From Dryococelus australis (lineage: Eukaryota; Arthropoda; Insecta; Phasmatodea; Phasmatidae): a stretch of 64,000 bases of DNA. Position numbers and translations under genes: made by a program. Positions 1 to 11,205 of this stretch are shown here, one piece after another (position 1 is the stretch's first letter; each line of letters starts with the position of its first letter). The notes under the pieces were generated by a model. It was not told the DNA's origin and searched no databases. It was given only the letters and a program-made list of their open reading frames with translations. The stretch covers positions 82,151,895-82,215,894 of the forward strand of contig CM056995.1 in the NCBI GenBank assembly GCA_029891345.1, written 5' to 3'.

Positions 1-222
1 CATGTTAAATAGTATACGAGCATTGTCATCACTTCAATAAAAAAGCTGCAATTAATCACACTACACAAAGTAGTTGTACACTGGTCTAAAAAAAACCAGT
101 TCACAAGTACTTTTTACCATAGCGTCCGTGAAAGTCACATTAAAAAAAAACTCTGTATATGTAACTCCAAAATAGAAGTACAATAGCGGCAGTTTATGAT
201 AGCTTGTAATGAGAAAGAACTA

Positions 223-385
223 CACTCTAAATTCGAATCAGGTGAAAAATCACTGATTCGCAGTGAAAATTGCTCCACATAGAATCGGTGAAATTTTTCA
301 CGTCACTAGTTCAACCAGCGTAATTTTTCCACTGAAACAATCAGTGTTTTTTCCTTCTGATTATAAGTGATACGAATTTAGAGTG
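223..385. mobile_element. 163-bp MITE with TA target duplication
   Basis: The ends are inverted copies of each other: CACTCTAAATTCG on the left and CGAATTTAGAGTG on the right, with a looser inner match around the words AATCACTGATTC and AATCAGTGTTTTTT. TA lies immediately outside both ends (221-222 and 386-387), as expected for Tc1/mariner-type transposition. It encodes nothing and is best read as a non-autonomous DNA transposon. I saw no second copy in the window. Confidence 0.7.
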
Positions 386-397
386 TAAACTGCTGTG

Positions 398-795
398 TAT
401 AATCTATCCGGCAACTTTGCGTTTTTCGAGTCAAAGCTATGAAAAATCACTCCATATATATGGCGTTTGATGGTTTCCTAACTACGTCATGTATCACAAG
501 CGTTTTATACTTTCTTTATTCAAGTATCTTATTTATAGTTAAATTAAACCTCTACTTGCATTTTATTTTGAAATTATAATAAATATGAATGACAGCAGGG
601 AGAATATATGTGTGCTGGTAACGCCTTAGCAAGGAAAATTTATCATGCAAAATATTACTAAAATGAGCGCGGACAAATGCAGTGCGTTGTACTTCTGACT
701 TGGTTAAGCGTTGTTTGCATGAGGCGGAGGAATAGTCTGTAATGCAGATCATTAGCAGGGCTTCAGGAAAGTTGGAAGAAACCATGAATAGACTG
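398..795 (+). mobile_element. Repeat family B, copy 1
   Basis: This roughly 400-bp non-coding repeat aligns along its length with 10598-11030, with the minus strand of 56423-56852, and with the first part of 62961-63258. Shared landmarks are a left block with TCAAA...TGAAAAATCAC, a middle block with GCGCGGACAAATGC...GTGCGTTGT, GAGGCGGAGGAATA, and a right block with AGCAGGGCTTCAG. The extreme ends are weakly inverted (TATAATCTATCC against GAATAGACTG), so it may be a TIR element of about 0.4 kb. Its superfamily is not recognised. Confidence 0.65.
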
Positions 796-2060
796 AATGT
801 GCATGTGCATGCGTGTGTGTACTTCGTGCGATTGTACTTCAGACAGATCTCTTTAATGCAGAATTGTATGCAAAAGTAGTAGGATTATGTTCCTTCTGGC
901 ACAGGGATCATGCATCGGGGGAGCCACCAGCCACCTCGCTTGTCGAGGCGGTCTGGTGCGGCCGACGCTTGGGAATTTACCGTTTTCCCCTCAAAATGGC
1001 CCGTTATCAGCTTTACAAAAAGTCTGTTTTGTCCCTAAACTTTCTCCTTATCTCCCCCCCCCCCAACAACGACTAAATTTCCAAAGATTTGTGAAAAAAG
1101 TGCTTGCTCCTCAATGTGGCTGAGGTATCCTGAAAATCAGCCACAATGAGGAATCTGTGTTGATATAACAAAATAATTTTAAAATATTTTTTAAAATTGA
1201 TGTTTAAATATGTTTTTCATAATTTAAACAGTTAAATATGTTATATGTCACCGGACTCGTCATTTCAAGACGCATACATTCGTGATGTCATAACGATTAT
1301 GAAACCCAATGTCAGGACAAACATATTGTTATGATCCTACCCCCCTCCACCAAAACGCAAGTGCAGTACCTACCGTCACCCCACCTTACCAACACCCCTC
1401 ACCAGTACCTTAATCTCTTCCAAACTCGTCGCCCAACCATACCTCCTCCTCCATTACACCTCCTTTTACGACCATCCTTCAAACCAATTTTATTTTCATA
1501 AACCATCTAATAATTAAAACGATTTATATAACTGCCCTAAGCATCGTCAGAAATTTTATGTTGAAAGTATCAGTATATACGGCTCCACAACCCCTCCCCT
1601 CCCCCAAAGATACTCCTACCTCCCCGCACACCTTACATCCTGTGACTGTGATAAACCCCCGCCTCGCCCTCTAATTGCCCTGTTGTCATCACAAGGCAAT
1701 GGCCACCCCTCCTTCCCCCTTCCAAGAAATGTAATCTTCTAAACACACAACCATGACCACCCCACCGAATCCCAACCGTTTCGAAAAGTCCTCCTTCACC
1801 CCCCCCTCTTTCTGCTGCCCAGTACCACTTCACACACTGCTCCTGCGAATGGCCAGCCTTGTCAAAAATCGTAAAGAATCGATGCATTTATAAATGATTA
1901 AAATTATTTTCATTTAAATTTATCATATCTTACATTTAAAACATTCCGAAATATTTAAAGAAAATGCTGTTTAAAGTATCGAAAATGTACTTTTAATGCA
2001 AAATCGGATTAGAGAATTTAAATTATGAAAATTTCGCTTTTTTATGACAGTTAATATCAT
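796..2060. other. Gene-free stretch with C-rich tracts
   Basis: I see no gene here. The blocks at 1330-1480 and 1585-1830 are unusually rich in C on the plus strand (short ACCCC and CCTCC runs) and have AT-rich DNA around them. Similar C-rich patches occur at 5640-5930 and, as G on the plus strand, at 3950-4040, so they may be fragments of one repeat, though I could not align them convincingly. Confidence 0.5.
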
Positions 2061-2082
2061 TAAAAAAAACCTCATGGAAGAA

Positions 2083-2150
2083 GGGCGACGAACCCACAAC
2101 CTCTAGAACCGAAGTCAGCTACTCTGACTACTGAACTACACAAGTCGCCA
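2083..2150 (-). repeat. tRNA-like Pol III promoter remnant
   Basis: On the minus strand this 68-bp piece reads like a degraded tRNA: a box-A-like TAGTTCAGTAGTCAGAG followed by a box-B-like GTGGGTTCGTCGCCC. A full cloverleaf and a credible anticodon are not clear, so I call it tRNA-derived rather than a tRNA gene. It is one of four similar antisense tRNA-like patches (20308-20370, 21671-21742 and 33611-33675), each in AT-rich DNA. Confidence 0.5.
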
Positions 2151-2259
2151 TGAAAACAAAGTAATACTTTAAAGTTGTGTATAGACCCCAAACAAAGAGG
2201 CTGGCTTTCCCTCCTACAACTACTGAAATACTTATATTTATTTTCAACGAACACATTTT

Positions 2260-3460
2260 ATATAAGAAACAGTGTAGCAGTCCTGTTCATTGCTGCAACT
2301 CATTCCGAGTAATAAGCAATCTGATATTGACCTTCCAATCCGGAGAGTTAAAGTCACACACATCGGTAGAAATAAGTTTTTTCTCTCTTTTTTATGCGTG
2401 TTTAAAATAGGTAATTCATGCGCTTTGCACTTATTTTTCACTCATTTCTCCTTAACCCATAATTCAGTCAGGTTAAAGAGTGGGTGGCAGCATTATTTAC
2501 AATTGTGCGATTTGTTTGCGGAACACCAGGATATTTTTCATACTCTAGTTTCTCCGTGAGTTAGCTGTACGAATTAAAGTCGGTATTGAGCATCTTTAAC
2601 GGACAAAAAATACCTAGCATTCCACCCACTTCAGTGCATTTCTGGACAGCTCGGTGTTTGGGAGTGCACTGTGGTTCCTTGGGTTAATGGTTCTGCAACT
2701 GTCTGGTACTTATGTGTAATAATAATGATGGGTGTCTGATCTTCTCGGTTTTTATTGGGCGAAGGATGGGAACCCTAATTGCGGGCGTGAGATTTGTATC
2801 ACTTCGGCATTTTTCATGTTTACAGCTACATTTCGGGCTTTTCTGTGTCTTCAATGGAAAGAGAGTTTTGATAACGCCTCATTTTTATTGTTACCAAAAT
2901 CACTTCAACTCTGGCGAAGGAATAATGTACAAAATTTCTTACTCTTCCTTCTGTACTTGCAGTTTGCATGAGTGCATTATCAGCCGAGGGTGTGCGGATC
3001 TTCTTTGCTGTTTAATGGCGAGGCAGGTAAAATTCTTATTAATTTCATAAGCAGGTAAAGACCTGATTTCCCAGTGAGGGGACGTTTCTTTGACATAATC
3101 GCTATGAAAAACTTAAGACCAACACTAATTTGGGTCAGGTTTGACATTATCTCTTTGGGGTCGTAATTTTTCAGTGCAGTGAGCAACACAATTTTAAATT
3201 TTAATTTATTTTGAAAATATTCTAAGTAATGTTTATCATGAGGATCAGTATCATTGACAGGAGTGCCTCAACGTTTATTTCATGTCATATTGCACCCCTG
3301 GGTTTATGAACCAGTATCTCGAATCTATTAATTTTCACAGTACGGCCCTGCATGAAAGTGGGCAGTAATCTCAAGCAGATTGCTGCTGATGGTGGTGCAT
3401 TGGAAATATGATGAAATGGAATGTCATGTACTGATCCCTATCTTAGAATTTTTTCCCCGT
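2260..3460. other. Gene-free low-copy stretch
   Basis: Only short, mutually overlapping open frames occur here. None has a recognisable domain or a coding-like composition. I see no repeat or RNA gene. Confidence 0.5.
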
Positions 3461-3469
3461 GTGTGCATG

Positions 3470-3487
3470 TGTGTGTGTGTGTGTGTG
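3470..3487. repeat. (GT)n microsatellite
   Basis: A pure GT run, with further GTGTG interrupted by a CA just upstream. Confidence 0.9.
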
Positions 3488-3953
3488 ATCGAATTCTAGT
3501 TCAGAGAGCTCATGTAGACTTCCTCCATCAACCGAAGTAACAGCGAACGAAACGTGTTCAGAAGGCTGCGAATGTGGTGAAATATTTTACGGAATTGCGA
3601 TTAAATGTATCTGCGGGAGAAAGGGAAGTACACAAGTAAAGCTCGTCGACTAACGTCCTGCATGTTTATCGGGTATGGAAATCTGGTGTGACCTATCGGG
3701 AATCGAAAATGGTTCATCGAGGAAGGGGACGAGCAGCCTGCTTGCTGCACAAAAGCAGGGCCTAGGATTTTTAGAATAAACGAGGCTGAACACCGTGACT
3801 CTGAGTGGGGTTGGATATGGGAGCTGCTGGAGTCGATGTATAATGAATAAAACATAAATGATGACTTCTTAAATTAATTTAACGTCCATCTATAATGTCA
3901 GACGTATGTCCTCGACTGTGAAACTCATTTAATGATGGGTGTTTGTGATAAAA

Positions 3954-3966
3954 GGGGGGGGGGGGG
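3954..3966. repeat. Poly-G tract (13 G)
   Basis: An uninterrupted run of 13 G inside a G-rich patch (3950-4040). Confidence 0.9.
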
Positions 3967-4325
3967 TTCGGAATGTAAATAAGTGGTTGAGGGAATGAGG
4001 TGTGGTTTGGAGGTGGGGAGTTAGCGGGGTGTGGACATGTTAGGGGCATAATCATGGTCGGGGGAAGGGGCCAGGCCCGTTGATCCTTCTCGGTTCTCTT
4101 GACCTGGCTCGAAATCACGAATCCTCCTCTCCTGCTCTGAATATTGTGACTCATTGTGTTAGGAATCTCTACTAATCTTTGCTCGACTGAAGATTTTTCG
4201 GCTCCCACATTTCTCAGATAGCTTCTTCAAACTACACACACACTTATATGTATATATATTATTAATTATTTATAAATGTTGTAAATACAGTTACTGGTCC
4301 GTTTTCCTCATTTTTCCTTTTTTTT

Positions 4326-4341
4326 AATGGCATATGCCATT
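4326..4341. other. 16-bp perfect palindrome
   Basis: AATGGCATATGCCATT is identical to its reverse complement. It may be chance, a dimeric protein site or the centre of an old inverted repeat. The flanks do not extend the symmetry. Confidence 0.6.
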
Positions 4342-4661
4342 GGCCGCTAAATTAGATTTGAATACATATTGTGCCAGTATTGGATACTAAAGAATGTGCT
4401 AGGTATTTTATTTTTAGCATCATGTATGATTGCATATAATTAAAATGAGAAGATAAAAAATAATAAAATAGGCCTATAACCACCTTTAGAAAATTAACAT
4501 TGAAGGCATTTTGTTGTTTCACATCACTAAAATATTCATAACTGGCGACTGCATTTCAAATTAGACGAATAGCATCAGGTGACATACATACTGCGAAAGA
4601 TTACTTTAAAGGCAAGTTTTTGGGTTAATATCGCGATTCATGTAGGAAGATATCTCTCAAC

Positions 4662-4717
4662 ACAGTGGAGTAACGGTTAGCATGCTGGGCTGTCAATGCA
4701 AGGTGTGTAGGTTCTCA
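4662..4717 (+). repeat. tRNA-like segment overlapping the zinc-finger frame
   Basis: The plus strand carries a box-A-like block (TGGAGTAACGGTTAGCATG) and, about 45 bases on, a weak box-B-like GTAGGTTCTCACC. This resembles the head of a tRNA-derived SINE. It lies antisense over the last codons of the zinc-finger open frame. Confidence 0.4.
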
Positions 4718-5475
4718 CCTAGAACATAGATAGGTTTTTGAGCCGGAGGTTTACACTGATTGACATGCTGGCGATGTGCCTCATGGCACTTTTTTTCCCC
4801 ATAGTTCGTTGTATTATAACTCTTAAATTCACATCCACACTTACGACAGACAAGAGTCAAACAAGCCCATCCTGTTTTCTTCGTGCATTTGCCACTCTTC
4901 TCATGCCTACATCCATTGGTACTGTTACTGTACGTCTCACCACAGAAGTCACACGATCGACACATCCTCACAGATACTAGCACCATTGCTTCATCACTTA
5001 CTGTACTAGGTAGCGATGGAATGTTTACATTATCATTACACACAGGAGTACTTGTAAGTCTATCACAGGTTTGTGGTGACAATACATCTGTTTGTTTTGC
5101 TGGTGAAGGAACAAGTCCTTTACATATTTTCGAATGTCTGTATAAATTGGCAATACGAGCAAACAGACTAAGACACTCATCACACCTATATGCAGTTAGA
5201 GACAGGTTCATCTTAAAGCGATGCTTTTTGTGTTGTCCAACATTGCTGCTACTCACAAAGGCTTCATCACAGTACATACATCGAAGTCTTGATACTGTTG
5301 GCTTGGGTCGCGATGCCGATGGAGCTGCTGTAAGTGGCCCACCCGAAGAGGTCGATGGAAATGCTATTGTAGGCAACCCACCCAAAGAATTCGATGGCAC
5401 TGCTAGTGCCACACACAAAGAAGTCGATGGTATTGCTGAAACAAACGAAGAAGTTACTGACTTCACCAGTACCAT
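4693..5475 (-). CDS. C2H2-type zinc-finger protein (open frame or exon)
   Basis: This 260-residue open frame has clear zinc-ligand spacing. Finger 1 is C66-x2-C69-x12-H82-x2-H85, finger 2 is C98-x2-C101-x12-H114-x3-C118, and finger 3 is C175-x2-C178-x12-H191-x5-C197. A fourth Cys/His cluster (C210, C213, H234, H237, C241) is irregular. Residues 13-55 contain four degenerate Ala/Pro/Ser units (AIPSTS, AVPSNS, AFPSTS, APSAS). Such fingers normally bind nucleic acid, and zinc-finger arrays also occur at the N-termini of some transposable-element proteins. The final codons are antisense to a tRNA-like repeat. A consensus 5' splice site (AG|GTGAG at 4719/4718) lies just before them, so the true exon may end there. 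ATG at 5475 is the first in frame. Function and partner exons are unknown. Confidence 0.5.
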   Translation of the reverse strand: MVLVKSVTSSFVSAIPSTSLCVALAVPSNSLGGLPTIAFPSTSSGGPLTAAPSASRPKPTVSRLRCMYCDEAFVSSSNVGQHKKHRFKMNLSLTAYRCDECLSLFARIANLYRHSKICKGLVPSPAKQTDVLSPQTCDRLTSTPVCNDNVNIPSLPSTVSDEAMVLVSVRMCRSCDFCGETYSNSTNGCRHEKSGKCTKKTGWACLTLVCRKCGCEFKSYNTTNYGEKKCHEAHRQHVNQCKPPAQKPIYVLGENLHTLH

Positions 5476-5639
5476 GTCAGAAAGAAATCGATTCCACAGC
5501 CATATATCTTATTAGTTCTAGAATGCCCGAAGACATCACAGATGCAAAATATGTCATCGACTATACAAAATGGACGAGACTATCCACACCTCTATTCTTT
5601 CGTCGGCGGGCTGGGGAGATCCCCCACAAAATAACCTAT

Positions 5640-5930
5640 CCTTTATTCACACTTATCACCTTCGCATACCCCTCCCCTTCTCCAAGTAAATCTCCTTTTC
5701 TTCTCTCCACAACTCCCTACAATACATCTCTGCTCCCCCCCCCCCCAAATTCGTCACCTTTCACCACACACAATCCTACCCCTCACCTATTTCTCTCCCC
5801 CAACCCCCCTAGCAACAAACATCTTACTCCCTGTTCTAAACTGAAGGCATGTGTGTATACATTCCCAGGTCCACCCTTACGAACCCCTGCTGGTTTCGCC
5901 CTATGTCAGTTTTACCCCACTACATAAACA
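5640..5930. repeat. C-rich polypyrimidine block
   Basis: A 290-bp stretch dominated by CTCCCC, ACCCC and similar words, including a pure C run near 5741. It has no coding signature beyond the proline-rich translation any such DNA gives. Confidence 0.6.
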
Positions 5931-6159
5931 GGTTATGTAGCATAAGAATTATGTGGATTTTTTTAAGGTGTCTTAAGAAAAAATATAATAGTCTAACGAG
6001 TTAGGGGGAAAAAAAAAAAAGCAACTTTTAAATGGTTTTACACACAAAATTTATTTTACAGATAAATTCGTTAACACCATAACACAAAAAAAAATCTGTC
6101 TCTTTTCATATTATTTTTACAAATTGTTCTTCGGAACCAATGTTGGGGTTACTTCTTGT

Positions 6160-6360
6160 CTAGTCGTATGCAGCAGATTCACGGTCCAAGGACGCGGTAC
6201 ACCATTTGCGAAGCAGCTGTGTGTTCCTCCACGCACATGTCCAGTCAAGTGTTGACCTGTCGCAGATGTGCCGTTGTTGATCGTTGAAAAGTTTCGTCAG
6301 CTTGCGCAGCGAAGGACAGCCGTACTCGAACTGTACATCGATTATTTCAACTTCATTTTT
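6160..6360 (-). other. Unassigned open frame without ATG
   Basis: The minus strand stays open for 66 codons from a TGA (6361-6363) to a TAG (6160-6162), with a mixed, protein-like composition including the run TLDWTCAWRNTQLLRKW. It has no start codon and I do not recognise it. It could be an exon or a pseudogene fragment, and its position upstream of the zinc-finger frame on the same strand is the only hint of context. Confidence 0.2.
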
Positions 6361-6499
6361 TCACAAGTTGCTCAGCCATTTTCTTCTGCTCGGGTGCCAC
6401 CACTCAAACCGTTTCTTGAGGATACTGATGGACATGTCTGAACTCCGAGGCATGATGGATGTGTCCAACTCGCCATATATACACTACTACCGTAGCAGT

Positions 6500-6600
6500 G
6501 ACGCCTACCAATATGGATGACGGCATCGGCCAACATGGCCACCAGCCGCGGCTACCAAGATGGCGGACGGATCCGAGATTCGATGCAGGAAGCATGTCCC
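6500..6600. promoter_or_regulatory. CpG-richer patch with a YY1-type motif
   Basis: Against AT-rich surroundings this patch holds several CpG dinucleotides and the word CCAAGATGGCGG at 6555-6566, which matches the canonical YY1/Pho-type core AAGATGGCGG. Such sites often sit just downstream of transcription starts. I cannot show a transcription unit here. Confidence 0.3.
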
Positions 6601-6659
6601 CGAATTGGCACAAGCACACTACTTTTGCGGATTTAATTTCTTGGGATGAAATTTTATAC

Positions 6660-8390
6660 AAATGAACGTTTAGTCCCTTGACGTTACTTTATCTTGCAAA
6701 ATAGACATAACACCTTAACTATTAAGCTGTGACTACCTTACAGTTAATATAAAATATAATAATTAATAATAGTTAGTCTATGTTTATTGAGACATAATTC
6801 TATGTTAATATTTCGGATGTTATGTCTGTACTGAGATGTAAAGAAAACATCTACACGATTATTGCCACATGTTCAAATTTTTTTAACATGAAATCTTGAA
6901 AAATATAAAAGGATATAATTTGACGAGTGACTCTAATCAGCTTACTAAGTGAAATTTTCTGGTTTCAATACATATAAAACAGCCAGCCATTTTACTTTAT
7001 TTTTGTAATGTAACTCATTTATGTTACGATTGCTCTCCGAATAGCTTGAAGGCCTTGGACACACAACTAGTAAGTGGGAGATTATCAGCTTGCGTAATTA
7101 TAAAATACAAGCAATTATTGGGAAATCTCACCTTTAAAAGTAATTAAAACAATCTTCTCGGTAATTCCGATACGTATGAACAACTTCAACTGACTTAACA
7201 ATTGAAACGAGAAATCTGACATTTTCAAAACTCCGAAAGCACTCTAGTGGTACAACCTTCAGATAAAAAAGTTTCGGGCTTGTATAAGGGTAAGACACGT
7301 GTATGTCATTTTCTGTTTACATGGCGGATATTTAATATGCTTTCAAATTAGAACCAGCATAAATCGTGGGCTTCGATAAGTAACAAATTAAAAACAAAAC
7401 AGTGCGCTAATTTTTTTGAGACTCAGTGTTACAGTTTTAAAATTTGGTAACAGAGGGCTTAATTGCTCATCATTATCACGGTTAATCACTCAATTATAAG
7501 TAAACACGGAAAACAGCGTTTTTATTTAATGTTACACGTTCTATGCGATAGAAAAGAAAGCTTTTTGACAATGAGGCGGAAATTGAAAGAATTGGATCTC
7601 ATAAATGAAAGACGAAATTGTTTCAAGTGTGGAAAATAAATCAAAATTATATGACGTGATTAAAGGAGTGAAGACAGTTTATTACTGCAGTTTGCTTCGC
7701 GTTCGATACAGAAGTTCGTTAATAAAAACCACAAACATCTTCCTAACTTGAGTTACATAATACTAAAGCTTTTTGAACATTTTTACGTTGGTTATAATGT
7801 CACTCCAGCATCGCAGGAAAACAAAAAAATTAACGATACTTACCGGAGAAAAATACGCAGTTTCCGTTACTTGTGACAAAAAAACTGTCCATATCTGTTG
7901 GTGAGCCATTGTTTTGACTTTTCCAAGACAAAACCTCAGCCTTTTTGCGGTTCCAGAGACAAAGCTATGTTCAATACAATAAACGAATTTACAGCCTACA
8001 TGTATGGGTCCCGCAAAAAAAAACTGTAATACTCGACTTTGAAGAGATCAGTGTCTCCCTCAGATGATGTATTCTAACGAACCGAAAAGCGAGTGGATGA
8101 AGGGGGAGGAGAGGGTGGGCTGGCAGTCCGAGCCAGCTACCGCCCCTCGTTCCTCCCCTTTCCCTTGCATCTGGAGGCTTCAGGCGACTGCAACGGCGCA
8201 TAGCGGTCTCATTAGGAAGCTCTGTTCTACTGGATGGCAGAGTTAATTAGAGCAAAATCATTGTGATCCAGGAAAAACGGTCACAGTCGGGAAGTCCCCC
8301 ATTTCCTCCCACCTCCCAATTTCTCCTCTACCCCTCTCTTCTCCGCACACATCTCGTCGACTTTCCGTTTCCTCTTCTCCGTCTTTTCAT
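6660..8390. other. Gene-free stretch
   Basis: AT-rich DNA with no convincing open frame or repeat. A slightly GC-richer patch at 8090-8240 has no recognised content. Confidence 0.5.
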
Positions 8391-8402
8391 CTCTCTCTCT
8401 CT

Positions 8403-8446
<44 letters not shown>
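8391..8446. repeat. (CT)n microsatellite
   Basis: CT dinucleotides with a single TTAT interruption near 8403. The Ser/Leu-rich and Arg/Glu-rich open frames over it are translations of the repeat. Confidence 0.95.
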
Positions 8447-8449
<3 letters not shown>

Positions 8450-9155
8450 GCTGCCATCGCCCTGTCCTCACAACGGCGGTTTTGCATCACCACGGGAGAA
8501 TCTACATGCAGGCTGAATCAAATTCACAAAGCCCTTCCTTTGCACGTGTGCCAAATATCGTTGGGAGAAGCAATATTGTTGTCATATCACTGTGCATACT
8601 CGCCACCGTCGTAGTTTTACAATACTGGCAAAGTTACTACATCTGCCAACCACTATTAAATAAACTAAAAATAAACTAAACACTGCCTTTCAAAACCTGT
8701 TATTAATTATTTTTATTAAGGTGCACGCTTTCCCGGGTGTAAACTATCAACTATATTTATTGATCCAGTTCTATAATGTCACTACACAGTGCAGACTTCG
8801 GAATTACCCTTATTCGATGCAGTTGTAATTCATGCCACGTAATTTGTAATCAAAACGATGCATCAATTTGCCTAGCACGTTTCAACACGCCTTTTCAATG
8901 TATCCATTTCGCTTCTAGATAAAAGAGCTCCCTCCGTATGTCAAAAGAAAAAGACCATGACTGGCATTATTCAAAGTAAGAGAGGAGAAAAACATGTATA
9001 CGATAACCTTATTTCAGTAATCATGGTGATTCAGTAACCTTTTAGATTTCATACCGAGGGAGGAGGTACAGTAGATATTCCTGGTCTAGCCATCCTGTTT
9101 TCGTTCTTCCGATGCATTCCTAGGTGGTTCCATCCCCACTCCTGTTCTTTCCAGC
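8447..9155. other. Gene-free stretch
   Basis: No gene, RNA gene or repeat recognised. Confidence 0.45.
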
Positions 9156-9159
9156 ACCT

Positions 9160-9642
9160 AGCTTCCTCCCTTAAGCCTGCATCAACGACGCCTCAGGCTA
9201 CAGTGGACTCACGAACACCCACTGGCGTGCAGATTGCAACAAGTCCTGTTTTCGGACGAGTCCCTCTTCAAGTTGGAGTACAATGATTGCCGCATACGCA
9301 CTCCACGATAACAAAGTGAGCGCCATTCATTGCTCAGTGTCATAATGCACGAACGATGGGCGTAATGGTTTATGCAGCAACTGGGTACCATAGACAATTC
9401 CGACCGATTCTAATTGGGGGCATACTCTACAGCAAACACTACATCGGGGAATTCGTGGAGGCTGAAATCCTACCCTTCCTTCAGAACACTCATGGAAACA
9501 CATCCCAACAAGACAACGCCCACCACATATTGGTAGAAATGTCCAGACTGCCTTCGAAGCATGGCAGATACCGCTTCTTCCCTGATCTACATGTATGCCC
9601 GATATGTCACCAATTGAATATATCTGAGATATGGTCACTCGG
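9160..9642 (+). pseudogene. Tc1/mariner transposase relic, first part
   Basis: Conserved DDE-transposase blocks are readable in order across three frames: RLQWTHEHP near 9193, QVLFSDESLF with the first catalytic Asp near 9240, a block starting VMVYAATGYH near 9362, QQDNAHH with the second Asp near 9509, and PDMSPIEYI with the catalytic Glu near 9600. The spacing is close to DD34E. The expected Trp after SPIEYI is a TGA stop, and there are several frameshifts, so the gene is dead. It is interrupted at 9642 by family C copy 1 and resumes at 10384. The N-terminal DNA-binding part and the left terminal repeat were not found. Confidence 0.85.
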
Positions 9643-10383
9643 CATTGAGAGAAAATCGAACAAAATATTTGTTTGTATAAGACCAAATATATATTTGGTT
9701 GCCCTAACAAAATATGTTGTTGAACAAACAAAATTTGAGAAGCAACAAAATTACTTTTTTCGTCTAGCAAAATATATGTTTGAATAAACAAAATCTCTGT
9801 GCTAGGCCAAAAAAAATTTTTGACAGTCAACTAAATATTTTGTTGGATCAACTGTATATATTTGTTTGACCACTAATTTAACTGCTTCGTTTGAAAATAC
9901 AGCTCGAGAGTTGGTTTGTATTTTTGTGACAATTTGGATAGTAACCATATTTGTTAGTGCATCTATTGATGATTAACAATCCTATAAACACTTTAATAAA
10001 ACAATGCAACAAGAAACTGTTAAGTAAAGCTGCAAAACTTGAAATATTTATTTGCAGATGTTGCCCAATATTTGCAGCATACCTATTTAAAAGCTATCCG
10101 GTGATATCTGTTGTCACATTAGCTGTGATTACTAAGGCGTAGTGTCGGATACATGTGATCCAGGTTCGCAACTTGGCCGAACTTGAAAAATTATCTTATA
10201 TCGGCCCAAATGGTTTAATGTACATGTAGCCAAACAAATCATTAGTTGCACCAACCAAATCTATCAGTTTGAGGCAGCCAAATGACAACAACAAAATAAT
10301 TTGGTTTCAGCAAAAATAAAATATTTCATTGCCCCTATACAAACAAATAATTTGGTTGCTCCAAACAAAACCTTTTCTCAGTG
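9643..10383. mobile_element. Family C TIR element, copy 1 (741 bp)
   Basis: The ends are inverted: CATTGAGAGAAAA on the left and TTTTCTCAGTG on the right. Subterminal zones on both sides are packed with variants of CAAACAAAATTTGG. The middle (9877-10090) is shared with 22480-22690, and the right zone with 23236-23478. It is non-coding and sits inside the Tc1 relic. The target duplication is uncertain because GG occurs on both sides. The superfamily is not identified. Confidence 0.75.
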
Positions 10384-10535
10384 GGCAACTAGCCCGTCGT
10401 TCACATCCAGTAGCCAATACCGACGAGCTGCGGACTCGACTAGAAAGTAGCTTACTATGCGATTCCCACGGAACACCTTCAAAGCCTGTCTGATTCGAAT
10501 CCATGGCGTGCAGCATCTTGTATTGTAGCTCGTGG
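10384..10535 (+). pseudogene. Tc1/mariner transposase relic, second part
   Basis: The transposase resumes after the family C insertion. QLARRSHPVANTDELRTRL is readable from about 10385, then after a shift of frame the block IPTEHLQSLSDS near 10463. These are the C-terminal blocks expected after the SPIE motif seen at 9600. No right terminal repeat was found. Confidence 0.8.
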
Positions 10536-10597
10536 AAGCTTTAAAACATTTAGATTTTTTACTAGTAATTTTGCTACATTGATCTGCAAATGTATTC

Positions 10598-11030
10598 GTA
10601 TAGTCAATGCACGGTTTCTTTGGCCTTTATTAATCAAACCTTTGAAAAATTTCCCCATGTATGAAGTAGTAAGTTATTTCCAACATATTCCCTGTATCAC
10701 AAGAGTTTTATACTTGTGTTGATAAAAGTTACTTTTTTTCTGTTCAATTGAAATGTTATTCATATTATATCTATAAATTAGAATGCTTCATTTATAAATA
10801 ATTTAAATAAAAACAGTGAGGAAACTTGTATGTTGGTAAGACTGCCTAGTGAAAAATAGTCACAATACAAAACACTGTTACACTGAGTGCGCACGAATGC
10901 GGTGCGTTATCCCTCAGGTGTAATTCTTCAGGCTTAGTTAAGCTTAGTTTACATGCGGTGGAGGAATATCCTGGAAGTATAACTTTAGCAGGGCTTCAGA
11001 AAAGGGTGAAGTAACTGTGAATGTATTATA
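10598..11030 (+). mobile_element. Repeat family B, copy 2
   Basis: Aligns with 398-795 and, inverted, with 56423-56852. Clear shared words are AATCAAACCTTTGAAAAAT near 10632, TGAGTGCGCACGAATGCG near 10884, and AGCAGGGCTTCAGAAAAG near 10988. Confidence 0.7.
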
Positions 11031-11154
11031 TGTTATTGTATGTACCATTCGTAATTTGGGAAATAATTGTCCTTCCATTCTGACTTTTCTTCATTATGTT
11101 ATTTCTCAAACACGAGTTTATATGGAGTTACAAGGAGGTATATATATATTTTCA

Positions 11155-11205
11155 TAAGTAGATTTCAAAACTGCTCAATTAACCGTGAACGAGCTGTAAC
11201 ATATT
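11155..11205 (-). repeat. Family A MITE end fragment
   Basis: The sequence AAGTAGATTTCAAAACTGCTC...ACCGTGAACGAGCTGT is a shortened reverse complement of the family A left terminus. Confidence 0.45.

Noticed and set aside
3879-4208. 109-codon Pro-rich frame
   Set aside because: It is the complement of a G-rich patch and a poly-G run.
8263-8679. 138-codon frame
   Set aside because: Its core is the CT microsatellite and the rest shows no coding character.
9327-9830. 167-codon minus-strand frame
   Set aside because: It is antisense to the Tc1 relic and crosses into family C.
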